Made by a program: the position numbers and the translations under genes
Notes under the pieces: generated by a model
Told to the model about the DNA's origin: nothing
The model's database searches: none
What the model saw: the letters and a program-made list of their open reading frames with translations, nothing else
Assembly: GCF_002954545.1 (NCBI RefSeq)
Contig: NZ_MSCH01000003.1
Span: 2,457,991 to 2,521,990 of the forward strand
DNA length: 64,000 nucleotides
Source of the DNA: Psychrosphaera saromensis
GTDB lineage: Bacteria; Pseudomonadota; Gammaproteobacteria; Enterobacterales; Alteromonadaceae
Reading direction: 5' to 3'
Shown: positions 26,430-34,965 of the stretch, one piece after another
How the letters are laid out: every line of letters starts with the position of its first letter
Position numbering within the stretch: position 1 is the first letter of the stretch

Positions 26430-26627
26430 CTTAGGTTGTGTCGGGAACTGACAATCTGCCACTTCATGGATGAAGGGATGCCATCAATACAGGGATGTAT
26501 TATTGATGGCCGCCATGGATGTACTCGCTTAAGTTGTCTGTCTATTCGTAAAAGCTAAAACTGACAACCTGCCACTTCATGGATGAAAGGATGTCATCAA
26601 TACAGGGATGTATTATTGATGACCGCC
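26416..26627. repeat. Array B: two copies of a ~98-bp repeat with nested hairpins
   Basis: Copy 1 starts at 26416 and copy 2 at 26514. Each holds CATGGATGTACTCGCTTA, CTGACAA(T/C)CTGCCACTT, a CTTCATGGATGAA hairpin, and a CATCAATA...TATTGATG stem with CAGGGATG in the loop (26482-26508 and 26595-26621). Copy 2 has a longer spacer between the first two blocks. Confidence 0.88.
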
Positions 26628-26734
26628 GAAGGTGAAACAGTCTTTTGCTTTTAATCTTCTAGGTATTGCTTTAGCTTTTAAGCAATAAACGAACCCCGCG
26701 CCTTTGATCTTAAAAAAAACCACCACGCACGCCT

Positions 26735-26923
26735 TTATGCAGGCGGATTTATATAATCTTTTATTTTGGTTCTTATTGTTGCAAGTTCTGGATCTTCTTC
26801 AGGAAATAGTGCGAGTAACTCTTCAAACGAATTCCATTTAGTTTGCTTAACTGTTTTATTCAGTAAATTAGATTCTTCACTTGTTAATCCAAGAATTTGT
26901 TTTAAAAACAGCGATGCCGGCAT
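26735..26923 (-). CDS. Small protein of unknown function
   Basis: A 62-residue frame, MPASLFLKQILGLTSEESNL, with AAGGA eight bases before the ATG. It is helical and acidic in the second half (FEELLALFPEEDPELATIR). The overlapping frame on the plus strand has no ribosome site, so I prefer this one. It ends about 95 bp after the repeat patch and begins about 120 bp before the NtrC-type regulator stop, on the same strand. A short helical protein of this kind could be a regulator or adaptor, but nothing shows which. Confidence 0.5.
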   Translation of the reverse strand: MPASLFLKQILGLTSEESNLLNKTVKQTKWNSFEELLALFPEEDPELATIRTKIKDYINPPA

Positions 26924-27045
26924 ACATTTCCTTAAAGTAAAAAATTAGCTACAAGCTAAATAACGTAACAGTTAATCGACTAATATACATAGTCTCAAAA
27001 GCATTGGTTATTTAAGTAAACTAGTTATGAATTAATACTTTAGTT

Positions 27046-28407
27046 TTAAAGTTCAAATTTTTCAATCCGATATAGAAATTGTTTGTATCCCATCCCTAAT
27101 AATTTTGCTGCTTTGGTTTTATTATTTTTGGTTTTCAGTAAGGCTTGTTGCAGCACTTGTTTTTCAAAGTCATCCCAGTTCATCCCTTCATCTGGAATAT
27201 TAAAGCCCTCAAAGTCTTCATTGGCTTGTTCTGTCATTGCAGGAGCCGTTAGGTCTTTTATCAGTTCTTGTTCGTCACCAAGCAGTACAAAGCGTTCTAA
27301 TTTGTTACTTAACTCTCTTACGTTACCAGGCCAGTTATGGTCAAGCAGAAGCTTTTTGGTTGATGCGGATAACTTGGCCGACTGACTCCCGTATTCATTT
27401 TCAAACTTTTTGGTAAAGTGCAGTATGAGTTTGGGAATATCTTCAGGGCGCTCTTTTAAAGAGGGCATTCTTAGAGGAACCACATTAAGACGATAATATA
27501 AATCTTCTCTAAATTCTTGTTTGCTTATTTGGCTTGGAATGTCTCGGTGAGTGGCGGCGATAACACGTGCATCAACTTGGATTTCGTCGTTAGAGCCCAA
27601 ACGAGTAATAACACCTTCTTGTAAAAAGCGCAGTAACTTAGCTTGTAATAAAATAGGGAGCTCACCAATTTCATCGAGGAATAATGTACCTTGATGAGCG
27701 GCTTCAATTTTGCCAATCTTTTGAGTGATAGCGCCGGTGAACGCGCCTTTTTCAGCACCAAATAGCTCGGCTTCCGCTAATGACTCTGGAATAGCGCCAC
27801 AGTTAATGGCGATAAAGCTATTGTTTTTACGGCCAGACAGTTGGTGTAATGCTCTTGCTGCAAGCTCTTTACCTGTGCCACTTTCGCCACTTATCATTAC
27901 GGTAGCATTGGTATTGGAAACACGTTTAATACGCTCATACACTTGCTGCATACAAGGTGCGTTACCCACTAAATCAACCATGTTCTGTTGTTCGGTTAAT
28001 TGTTTTTCTAATGACTGATTTTGAGCTTTTAATGACTTAGCCGTATTGGCTTTTGAAATCGCTAATAACAACTCTTGCGATTGAAACGGTTTACTTAAGT
28101 AATCGTCTGCGCCTTTTTCAATGGCTTCTATCGCATGTTTAACTGAGCCATAAGCCGTGGCAACCACAAAGCCTACATTAAGTGAATTGTTTCTCACGTA
28201 TTCCAATAGTGAAATACCGGTTAACGTTCCTAGCTTCCAATCTGAGAAAATAACGTCGGGCAGGGTGTTTTTATCCACTAGGTTTTTTAGTGTCACAATG
28301 GCAGACTCAACGCTATCGGCTTGAGTCACTTTCATCTCGTTTGCTTCTAATATTCCAGCAACTAATTCGCGCTGATCTTGCTCATCTTCTACTAATAAAA
28401 TATGCAT
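27046..28407 (-). CDS. Sigma-54-dependent NtrC-family response regulator
   Basis: A 453-residue regulator. Receiver domain (1-120) has D56 as phosphoacceptor (DVIFSDWKLG) and K106 in SKPF. The AAA+ domain has Walker A GESGTGKE (173-180), GAFTGA at 221-226 for sigma-54 contact, Walker B FLDE, and REDLYYRLNVVPLRMPSLKE. The C-terminus is a Fis-type HTH (NNKTKAAKLLGMGYKQFLYR). It activates RpoN-dependent promoters when phosphorylated. Its start overlaps the kinase stop by one base (TGATG), so the two are coupled. A near-consensus sigma-54 promoter lies beyond the divergent end of the kinase gene and is its probable target. Confidence 0.95.
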   Translation of the reverse strand: MHILLVEDEQDQRELVAGILEANEMKVTQADSVESAIVTLKNLVDKNTLPDVIFSDWKLGTLTGISLLEYVRNNSLNVGFVVATAYGSVKHAIEAIEKGADDYLSKPFQSQELLLAISKANTAKSLKAQNQSLEKQLTEQQNMVDLVGNAPCMQQVYERIKRVSNTNATVMISGESGTGKELAARALHQLSGRKNNSFIAINCGAIPESLAEAELFGAEKGAFTGAITQKIGKIEAAHQGTLFLDEIGELPILLQAKLLRFLQEGVITRLGSNDEIQVDARVIAATHRDIPSQISKQEFREDLYYRLNVVPLRMPSLKERPEDIPKLILHFTKKFENEYGSQSAKLSASTKKLLLDHNWPGNVRELSNKLERFVLLGDEQELIKDLTAPAMTEQANEDFEGFNIPDEGMNWDDFEKQVLQQALLKTKNNKTKAAKLLGMGYKQFLYRIEKFEL

Positions 28408-30179
28408 CAGTTGCTTCCTGTATTCTTGTTTTTAGTCGTGCTTTCACTGTCACTTTCAAAGCCACTTTCAAAGCCACTTTCACTGTCATTTTCTGGCGTA
28501 TTTTTTTTGCTTGTTTGTGGAATAGTGCACAAAGCGGTTACTCCAGTAATATGATCGTTGTCGGTATTATTTTGAACCGTCAACGATCCTTCATAATGTA
28601 ATTCAATTAATTTCTTACTGATGTAAAGACCCATGCCAGCACCTTCTGCTTTGGTAGAGCAATGTGCTGTAAATAATCTGTTTTCTATGTTTGGGTTTAA
28701 ACCTGACCCAAAGTCAGTTATTGAAATGACCGTTAGTTCATTTTTGCTGTGAGTCTTTATTATTAAGTGTATTAAACCATCATTAGGATCTTTTTTTGTT
28801 GCATTTAGATCCGCTTTTGGATTTGGCATTAGATCCTGATCTGCTATCACACTTGCTTCATAAGCATTAAATACTAGGGTATGTAGAATAGATCTGAATT
28901 CACTTTCCGCACCCAATATTTTAATAGTGTCATCCAGTACAAGATCAATCTTAAGTTTGCCTTTGCTATTGTCGTGTGTTTGTTTTAACTCTAAAACCAC
29001 GTCGTTAATTAAGCCACTTAACGATAGCGTTTGTACTCTTTCTAATCCGTCAGATGTGATGGTTAATAGAGCGTTAATATTCTTGTCTAACTGCACAATT
29101 TTACTTTGAATTTTAGCAAACAGTTTTTGTTTTACCGGCTCAGAAAGGGTGTTGGATTGTAGCTGTTCTATTGCCAGTCCAATGGTGTGCATTGGGTTTC
29201 TAAGTGCGTGGGCGATACCTTTGCTTACGTCACTAATTTCAGTTAAATGATGTTGCTCTTGTAGCTTAGATTCAGCGTCGGCCAATTTAGCTAATTGGAT
29301 ACTCATGGTATTAAAACGTTGAATGGTTTGATTGATTTCACTCACACCTTGAGGTGTTACTTGGATACCAAATTGACCGTTTTCTAATTGCTTAAAGCCA
29401 TTGATCAACTCTTGCAACGGTTTGCTAAAACGTTTACTTAACCAAAAAACCAAGAAAATTGAGAGTAGTGTGGTGAGCACTATCATTAAGATCACATAAT
29501 TAAACAGTTCTGAAACTTGAGATTTTCGTTTGTTAATAACTACATTAGGGTCTTGATCTTTTACACTTTTAGCGTGAAATACTTTTGTTGTTCCGTCATC
29601 CAGAATGGTTTCTATTTTTATACTGTCATTTTCTAAACCAATGTTTTTCATATTTTCGATTTGTTTGGTTAAATGACGTTTGATCATCTTATTAGGGCGA
29701 GGGCGCTTAATACTGAGCTTAACTCGGTAACCATCTTCTGACATTTCAATGGTGTTGATTTTTTTGCTGTTTAGCTGCTGAGCCAAAGACATTACTGTTG
29801 GTTTTACTTGCTCAGGTAACTCGCCGATGACTTCCATTAATTGGTTGGCTGAATTTAAGATCTCGGCTGGTAATTCAATTTTAAAGTTAAAGTCTTTCTT
29901 TTTACTTACCTGAATTCTTAGTAAATCTTCAAACCCGATAATTGGTGGGGCTGGCATTAAAGCAACAAAGTCGACCTTTGTTTCCGAGTCTAAGATTTGA
30001 TCTTCGTCTTCAATACTATCTATTGTGTATCGTAAGATCCTGTCGGCAAAGTCTTTACCTCTGCGTTCTATCTCAGATTCTACGTTACTCTTAAAATGAG
30101 ACAGTAGGGCAACTTGGGCAAGTGCGATGATTAGCACTAATCCGGTGATCAATAGAAATAGGTGGCGTCTTATACTCAT
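28407..30179 (-). CDS. Membrane sensor histidine kinase paired with the NtrC-family regulator
   Basis: A 590-residue kinase: TM1 (about 7-27), a periplasmic sensor of about 200 residues, TM2 (about 228-248), HAMP (about 249-303), HisKA with H324 in the box GIAHALRNPMHTIGLAIEQL, N box (LVFNAYEAS), G1 (DFGSGLNPNIE) and G2 (GAGMGLYISKKLIELHYEG). The residue after the phosphohistidine is Ala where HisKA kinases generally have Glu or Asp. The last ~25 residues form a Ser/Glu tail with the repeat ESGFESGFESDSE, encoded by short DNA repeats near 28440-28480. It probably phosphorylates the regulator encoded directly downstream. The signal sensed is unknown. Confidence 0.92.
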   Translation of the reverse strand: MSIRRHLFLLITGLVLIIALAQVALLSHFKSNVESEIERRGKDFADRILRYTIDSIEDEDQILDSETKVDFVALMPAPPIIGFEDLLRIQVSKKKDFNFKIELPAEILNSANQLMEVIGELPEQVKPTVMSLAQQLNSKKINTIEMSEDGYRVKLSIKRPRPNKMIKRHLTKQIENMKNIGLENDSIKIETILDDGTTKVFHAKSVKDQDPNVVINKRKSQVSELFNYVILMIVLTTLLSIFLVFWLSKRFSKPLQELINGFKQLENGQFGIQVTPQGVSEINQTIQRFNTMSIQLAKLADAESKLQEQHHLTEISDVSKGIAHALRNPMHTIGLAIEQLQSNTLSEPVKQKLFAKIQSKIVQLDKNINALLTITSDGLERVQTLSLSGLINDVVLELKQTHDNSKGKLKIDLVLDDTIKILGAESEFRSILHTLVFNAYEASVIADQDLMPNPKADLNATKKDPNDGLIHLIIKTHSKNELTVISITDFGSGLNPNIENRLFTAHCSTKAEGAGMGLYISKKLIELHYEGSLTVQNNTDNDHITGVTALCTIPQTSKKNTPENDSESGFESGFESDSESTTKNKNTGSN

Positions 30180-30235
30180 ATAAAGTAACTCATTAATTTT
30201 GTTTGGGTCTAACTGGATAGCTTTACTCTAATATA

Positions 30236-30278
30236 TGTGATCATATTAAGAGTGTTAGCTTAAATTCGTCTGTGATCA
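30236..30278. promoter_or_regulatory. Two TGTGATCA sites between the kinase gene and the periplasmic-protein gene
   Basis: TGTGATCA occurs at 30236-30243 and 30271-30278, 35 bp apart, 195-237 bp upstream of the sigma-54 promoter. They could be activator half-sites (for the NtrC-type regulator, or CRP-like halves). The rest of the 356-bp intergenic stretch shows no other strong motif except the promoter. Confidence 0.3.
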
Positions 30279-30472
30279 CTTAATTACGCAATCTTCATTC
30301 CACACTTAAAAAGCTATATAAATCAGAGGTGTAGTTATTTTTCTAAGTTAAGTGTAAACCATTAATACTGTAATGAGGAATATTAATCCTTATATGGGGA
30401 CTTTATTTGGGTATTTAATTAAAACTATTGGTGTTTTATTTTAACTGTATGAAAATTAGAGCTATTTTAAAG

Positions 30473-30488
30473 TGGCACGTTAGTTGAG
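30473..30488 (+). promoter_or_regulatory. Sigma-54 (RpoN) promoter
   Basis: TGGCACG-TTAG-TTGAG matches the -24/-12 consensus TGGCACR-N4-TTGCW with a single change (TTGA for TTGC) and correct GG-to-G(C) spacing. It lies 48 bp upstream of the ATG of the next gene, beside an NtrC-family activator gene. Confidence 0.8.
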
Positions 30489-30535
30489 TTACTTAGTCCG
30501 AATTGTAAATTATCCTTTAAAATCGGAGAGTCAAA

Positions 30536-31201
30536 ATGAAAAACTCAAAACATAGTGTATTCGCAGCATCTTTAATATTAAGTACGGTATTAGCTACAAC
30601 ATTAGTAAGTGGTAATGCTTTAGCTGAAAAAACAAAAGACGTTAAAGAAAAGCCAGTTCGTGAAATGGTTAAAGTAAAAGCCGTAGAAGGCAAAGATATT
30701 AAAGTTTTTGTTGTTAAAAGCGGTGAAAAAACTAAATATACTTTCAGTGCTGAAGAACTAGAAAATATGGATAACGTTACTGCAAAATTGGGTGACTTAG
30801 ACAAAGAAACATCAGATAAAATAGTCACCTTATTATCTAAACTTGAAGGTTATAACACTAAAGTTGTTGTGTTAAATGACACTGACATTACTCATGGCGA
30901 TAAAACATCAAGTATTTTTATGTTAAAAACTAACGATAAAAACGGTACAAAACACATAGAAATTGATGTTGTAGGCGACGCTAAAGTTAATGACAAACGT
31001 TTAATGAAAATGTTGTTAGCCGACGGTAAAAAAATGCATAAAGGCAAACACAAAGGTGATCATAAACGTGAACACAAAGGAAAGAAAGAGCACATGAAAG
31101 ATGGTAATGCAGTAAAAGTATTAACCAAAATCATTAACAAGTCTGAGTTAACCGCTGAACAAGTTGAAGAGCTAACTGAGCTATTAGCTTCTAAAAAATA
31201 A
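30536..31201 (+). CDS. Periplasmic Lys/His-rich protein under a sigma-54 promoter
   Basis: A 221-residue protein with a signal peptide cut after A30 (SGNALA). The middle part is beta-rich (IKVFVVKSGEKTKYTFSAEE, KHIEIDVVGDAKV). Residues about 165-189 form a Lys/His-rich segment (KKMHKGKHKGDHKREHKGKK) that could bind a metal or a polyanion. The C-terminal helix has LTAEQVEEL, which recalls the LTxxQ motif of Spy/CpxP chaperones, seen once here. GGAG precedes the ATG, and the sigma-54 promoter is just upstream. The gene is divergent from the kinase/regulator pair, which probably controls it. A terminator follows. Confidence 0.75.
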   Translation: MKNSKHSVFAASLILSTVLATTLVSGNALAEKTKDVKEKPVREMVKVKAVEGKDIKVFVVKSGEKTKYTFSAEELENMDNVTAKLGDLDKETSDKIVTLLSKLEGYNTKVVVLNDTDITHGDKTSSIFMLKTNDKNGTKHIEIDVVGDAKVNDKRLMKMLLADGKKMHKGKHKGDHKREHKGKKEHMKDGNAVKVLTKIINKSELTAEQVEELTELLASKK

Positions 31202-31275
31202 GTAGCCTCTAAAATAGCCGCTAAAAACAAATAGCTGCTAAAGCAGACAGTCACTTCAATAACGAACTTCTAAAC

Positions 31276-31303
31276 AAAAGGCCTTTTAATTAAGGCCTTT
31301 TTT
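31276..31303 (+). terminator. Terminator after the Lys/His-rich protein gene
   Basis: AAAAGGCCTT/AAGGCCTTTT stem around TTAATT with a following T tract. Confidence 0.85.
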
Positions 31304-31328
31304 GTATCTGTTTTATTATTCGCAACGG

Positions 31329-31979
31329 TTAAACCCGTTGCTTAATATATTGATAGGCCAAATGCACTTTTTGGAAAGTAGACTGACAACCACCTTTGTC
31401 GGGATGATGAATGTTACAGAGTTTCTTATATTGACGTTTAAGTGAGAGCTCAGAGGGTAAATCAGTTAACTCAAGGATAGTGAGCGATTGAGTTAAGTTA
31501 TCTTGACTGCGTTGAACTGGAGAGCGCGAAGACATATTGTTCCAAAAAGAGTCGAGTAAGTTATTCACACTTGTCTCAGTGGTTTTTTCAAAGTTATCCC
31601 AATTTAAGTAATACGTCCTTAATTTCTCAATAGCTTGTCGTTCTTCTCTATTTTGTACACCAGTTCCAGCTACTGAAGCGCCGTCTTGTGTCGAGGTAGA
31701 ATTAGACTGAGACAAGGGCATTAATCGTATATTGGATGAGATGATATCAATATCAAATTGATTAAGTTCTAAGCCTAAATCTCTCAGGCGATATAAGGCA
31801 TTAAAAATAACAAAGTGAGTTTGAAATAAGCTGAGATTATTGGACATAACCTCAGCATTAAATAAATGGTACGGCGCAGATTTAAACTTAGAAATTATCT
31901 CGTATTCACTAATGCCACCGTTAACAGCCTCTTGGCTTATCAGTTCCATTAACGCTTGATCTAATTCTAAGTTTTCCAA
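31329..31979 (-). CDS. C-terminal J-domain protein
   Basis: A 216-residue protein without membrane segments. The last ~60 residues are a J domain with the HPD motif (KLCNIHHPDKGGCQSTFQKV). The first ~150 residues are helical (ISEYEIISKFKSAPYHLFNA, HFVIFNALYRLRDLGL), without a Gly/Phe region or zinc fingers, so this is a type III J protein that recruits Hsp70 (DnaK) to some specific client. The start appears to be a TTG, with AAGGA seven bases upstream. It lies just upstream of queC's end on the same strand, so gene order gives no functional hint. Confidence 0.85.
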   Translation of the reverse strand: MENLELDQALMELISQEAVNGGISEYEIISKFKSAPYHLFNAEVMSNNLSLFQTHFVIFNALYRLRDLGLELNQFDIDIISSNIRLMPLSQSNSTSTQDGASVAGTGVQNREERQAIEKLRTYYLNWDNFEKTTETSVNNLLDSFWNNMSSRSPVQRSQDNLTQSLTILELTDLPSELSLKRQYKKLCNIHHPDKGGCQSTFQKVHLAYQYIKQRV

Positions 31980-32016
31980 TGCTTCTTCCTTATTTAAAAG
32001 CCATTACGGGAAGACG

Positions 32017-32676
32017 TTATGCTTCATACTCTAATGGGTCAGTCATGTTGTTTTTTTCAAACGCTTCTAACCGTTCTTGGCAAGCGCCACATTTACCACA
32101 TGCTTTTTCACGGCCGTTATAACAAGTCCAGGTCTTGTTGTAATCTAACTTCATGTTAAGGCCATCGGCTAATATTTCAATCTTATCGCTATGCAGATAA
32201 GGCACAACGATATCAACGGCATCGTAATTGGCAATGGCACAAACATCTTGCATACGTTTGACAAATTCAGGACGACAGTCTGGGTAAATAGCATGGTCGC
32301 CAGAATGCGCGCCGTAAAATACTTTCGTGGCTTTTAAACTAACCGCATAACCAACCGCTAAACTTAATAAGATCATATTTCGATTTGGCACTACGGTGCT
32401 TTGCATGGTTTCTGCTTCGTAATGACCTTCAGGAATATCAATGTTATCGGTCAGTGAAGAGCCGGCTATAATTGAATTTATTGCGCTAATATCGACAATT
32501 TTATGGTGTACGTTTAATTCTTCACATGCGTTTTTGGCATATTCAATTTCTTTAACATGACGTTGGCCATAATCAAACGTTAATGCATGCACGTCGTAAC
32601 CTTGTTTTAACGCGTGGTTTAATACTGTGTATGAATCCATACCACCAGAAAATATAACGACAACTTTCTCAAACAT
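32017..32676 (-). CDS. queC: 7-cyano-7-deazaguanine synthase QueC
   Basis: Converts 7-carboxy-7-deazaguanine to preQ0 with ATP and ammonia, in queuosine synthesis. The 219 residues show the PP-loop SGGMDSYT near residue 11, [22 protein letters not shown], and [17 protein letters not shown]. The zinc site is C-K-C-G-A-C near the end ([12 protein letters not shown]), with the nearby WTCYNG Cys. Complete length for the family. It is divergent from queE, which catalyses the step before it. Confidence 0.96.
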   Translation of the reverse strand: MFEKVVVIFSGGMDSYTVLNHALKQGYDVHALTFDYGQRHVKEIEYAKNACEELNVHHKIVDISAINSIIAGSSLTDNIDIPEGHYEAETMQSTVVPNRNMILLSLAVGYAVSLKATKVFYGAHSGDHAIYPDCRPEFVKRMQDVCAIANYDAVDIVVPYLHSDKIEILADGLNMKLDYNKTWTCYNGREKACGKCGACQERLEAFEKNNMTDPLEYEA

Positions 32677-32704
32677 TTAAAAATACCTATAAATTAATTG
32701 CGAA

Positions 32705-32766
32705 ATTGTACAAAAATATTTGTTACAATCGCCCAAATTGATGAACACAAAAACAGTGGTGTTCAT
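32705..32766. promoter_or_regulatory. Palindromes in the queC-queE divergent region
   Basis: An imperfect palindrome with ATTGTA/TTACAAT arms lies at 32705-32729, next to a hairpin ATGAACAC/GTGTTCAT at 32741-32766. Either could be an operator or leader structure. No U tract follows, and the sequence does not look like a preQ1 riboswitch. Confidence 0.3.
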
Positions 32767-32847
32767 ATCTACACAGAATTAACGAATGTTAATTCAATAT
32801 GAGTCTAGAAGAAAGTTAACTTTTTATCAGGTACCGATAACCAAGCC

Positions 32848-33522
32848 ATGAGTAAATATAAAATAAATGAAATATTTGAGACCATCCAAGGGGAAGGTCA
32901 GTACACAGGTACCGCATCGATATTTGTTCGATTGCAAGGTTGCCCAGTTGGTTGCTCTTGGTGCGACACCAAACAAACGTGGGATCAATTAGAAAGTGAT
33001 AAACAACCATTATCAACTATCATTGTTAAAACATCAGACGATCCAACTTGGTGTGATGTTGATGATTCGACAATATTAAACACTTTTGTTGAGCAAGCTT
33101 ACCGAGCTAAACATGTGGTAATTACGGGCGGAGAGCCTTGTATGTTTGACTTAAACCCTTTGTGTGAATTATTACACAGCAAAGGTTATTCAACTCAAAT
33201 AGAAACCAGCGGTACTTTTGAAATACAAGCACCAGAGCAAACATGGGTAACGGTTTCACCAAAGATTAATATGAAAGGTGGTTATAAAATTCTCGCATCT
33301 TGTATGCAAAGAGCAAATGAAATTAAACACCCAATTGCAAGACAAGTTCACGTTGATGAGTTGGAACAATTATTAATTGAAGCGCCGATTAAAGAAAATA
33401 CGTTGATTTATTTACAGCCAATTAGTCAAAAAATTTCGTCGACTGAACTTGCCATTGAAACCTGCAAAGAAAAGAACTGGCGTTTGTCTGTGCAAGTGCA
33501 CAAATACATTGGTATAAGTTAA
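32848..33522 (+). CDS. queE: 7-carboxy-7-deazaguanine synthase QueE
   Basis: Radical SAM enzyme for the step before QueC in queuosine synthesis. The N-terminus NEIFETIQGEGQYTGTASIF is the family start, and the cluster motif GCPVGCSWCDTKQTW carries the CxxxCxxC with the extended loop of the QueE branch. VITGGEPCMFDL follows, then IETSGT. The 224 residues match the family length. Divergent from queC across about 170 bp. Confidence 0.95.
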   Translation: MSKYKINEIFETIQGEGQYTGTASIFVRLQGCPVGCSWCDTKQTWDQLESDKQPLSTIIVKTSDDPTWCDVDDSTILNTFVEQAYRAKHVVITGGEPCMFDLNPLCELLHSKGYSTQIETSGTFEIQAPEQTWVTVSPKINMKGGYKILASCMQRANEIKHPIARQVHVDELEQLLIEAPIKENTLIYLQPISQKISSTELAIETCKEKNWRLSVQVHKYIGIS

Positions 33523-33552
33523 CGATGATAAAAGCTCAGAGAGGAATATAAA

Positions 33553-33954
33553 ATGCGCCAAAGAGTCAGTGAGTTTTTTCAGAAGTACGCTGTTGCAATG
33601 CAAGACAGAGAATTAAAGCTGTTAAAGTCAATTTATCGATTACCTTTTATAATTGTTCATGATGAACCTGAAAGGGTGGTGTCTTTTGATGCAGAATTGG
33701 AAACAAATTTAAAAAAAGTATTAGAGTCATTTGACCAACGAGCAATAACGAATATTGAGGTCGAAGTAAAAAAAGCGATTCGTTTATCCAATGACATACA
33801 TTTTGCTAACGTGAATTGGACGTTTAAAAATGAACAAGGCGAGATACAGTTAAGCTACAACACGTCTTATATGCTGAGCATTTTAGAAGATACTATTAAA
33901 GTTATCACTGTGATCATTGATGATGAAAACGATACTTATTTAAAACTACTTTAA
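33553..33954 (+). CDS. Unknown protein, possibly NTF2/SnoaL-like fold
   Basis: A 133-residue soluble protein 30 bp after queE, with GAGGA before the ATG, so it may share the queE transcript. The arrangement (helices VSEFFQKYAVAMQDRELK, a strand FIIVHDEPERVVSF, helix ETNLKKVLESF, then strands NIHFANVNWTFKNEQGEIQLSYN and LEDTIKVITVIIDDE) resembles the NTF2-like fold in order. This is by eye; no catalytic residue is identifiable. Confidence 0.5.
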   Translation: MRQRVSEFFQKYAVAMQDRELKLLKSIYRLPFIIVHDEPERVVSFDAELETNLKKVLESFDQRAITNIEVEVKKAIRLSNDIHFANVNWTFKNEQGEIQLSYNTSYMLSILEDTIKVITVIIDDENDTYLKLL

Positions 33955-34042
33955 GGACGGTATTCACTTTCTGAACGCCTTACAAAGAAAGTTGCTGACA
34001 GTAAGGTCTGGCAATAATTTTGAAAACCTAATTTTGAAAAGT

Positions 34043-34075
34043 AAAAAGCCATTTTAATTAATTAAAATGGCTTTT
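34043..34075. terminator. Bidirectional terminator closing the trp operon and the queE side
   Basis: AAAAAGCCATTTTAATT/AATTAAAATGGCTTTT, a long near-perfect palindrome with T tract. The trp operon enters from the right and ends at trpA. Confidence 0.88.
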
Positions 34076-34155
34076 ATTTTGTCTGTGACCTGTCCTATGT
34101 CCTCAAATACTCTTAAATAGGTTTAAGAGTGAGTGAACAAGTAACCATCACTAAG

Positions 34156-34965
34156 TTAGGCTTTTAATGTCGCGACTTTCATTGATGCAATAAAGTTGCT
34201 TAACTCTTCTAACATTAGCTCTTTGTCTAACAAGTTACGTTCAATAATATTCACCACTGCAGACCCTGATATTGCTCCGGCTGCACCAGATTTAATGGCT
34301 GCTTTAACTTGTTCAGGACTAGAGATACCAAAACCTAATATTGCAGGTGCGGCATTAAAACTTTTTAATTTATTAATTAGGATGTCAGCAGGCATGTTGG
34401 CTTTTGTTTCTGCGCCTGTAACGCCAGCTCGGCTTAATAAATAAGTATAACCTTCACTGTAATCAGCAATCTTTTTCATCATGCTGTCGTCAATCGTAGG
34501 TGGTACGATAAATACCGCATCAACATTGGCTTGTTTAGCGGCTTGTCTAAATCGTGCGCTTTCTCTTACTGGTACATCAGCAATAAGCACAGAGTCAATG
34601 CCTGCTTTGGCGCATAAACCATAAAACGTGTCGATACCGTGAGCCATCACTAAGTTGCTATAAAGTAATAAGCCAATTGGTGTGTTTGGAAATTCTTGTC
34701 TGATTTTTGCAACAAGATCCAAACAAGCTTGAGTTGAAATATCTTGGTTTAATGCTCTGATATTAGCGGCTTGAATAGTAGGGCCATCGGCAACCGGATC
34801 TGAAAATGGTATACCTAATTCAAGGGCGTCGGCACCAGATTCAATTAAGGTTTTAATGATCTGATAACTGGTTTCTAAATCTGGATCGCCAACCGTCACA
34901 AAAGGAATAAACGCGCCTTGGTTTTTCTCATCTAATTTTTGAAACAATGCGTTATAGCGGCTCAT
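34156..34965 (-). CDS. trpA: Tryptophan synthase alpha subunit
   Basis: Cleaves indole-3-glycerol phosphate to indole, which passes to TrpB. Catalytic Glu and Asp are visible in [17 protein letters not shown], with the phosphate-binding segment [11 protein letters not shown] and [12 protein letters not shown]. At 269 residues it is the normal length. Its ATG overlaps the trpB stop by one base (TAATG). Last gene of the operon, followed by a terminator. Confidence 0.97.
   Translation of the reverse strand: MSRYNALFQKLDEKNQGAFIPFVTVGDPDLETSYQIIKTLIESGADALELGIPFSDPVADGPTIQAANIRALNQDISTQACLDLVAKIRQEFPNTPIGLLLYSNLVMAHGIDTFYGLCAKAGIDSVLIADVPVRESARFRQAAKQANVDAVFIVPPTIDDSMMKKIADYSEGYTYLLSRAGVTGAETKANMPADILINKLKSFNAAPAILGFGISSPEQVKAAIKSGAAGAISGSAVVNIIERNLLDKELMLEELSNFIASMKVATLKA

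Larger units (their letters stand above)
25777..26734. other. Gene-poor repeat-rich gap (about 960 bp)
   Basis: No convincing gene. The left half (to about 26100) is AT-rich unique sequence with part of a GCGAAC-type repeat in reverse (around 26030-26060, GTTCGCTCTGC). From 26106 on it holds the repeat arrays and hairpins listed separately. An 82-residue frame on the minus strand (26219-26467) is made of repeat units and is not a gene. Confidence 0.8.

Noticed and set aside
26219-26467. 82-residue minus-strand protein
   Set aside because: The frame is composed of the 80-bp repeat units and shows the duplicated peptide; no family pattern and no independent evidence.
30236-30278. Firm CRP sites
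   Set aside because: TGTGATCA lacks the full TGTGA-N6-TCACA form, so it is not called as CRP.
32705-32766. preQ1 riboswitch in the queC-queE gap
   Set aside because: No conserved C-rich and A-rich preQ1 aptamer parts and no U-tailed terminator; only palindromes of unclear role.
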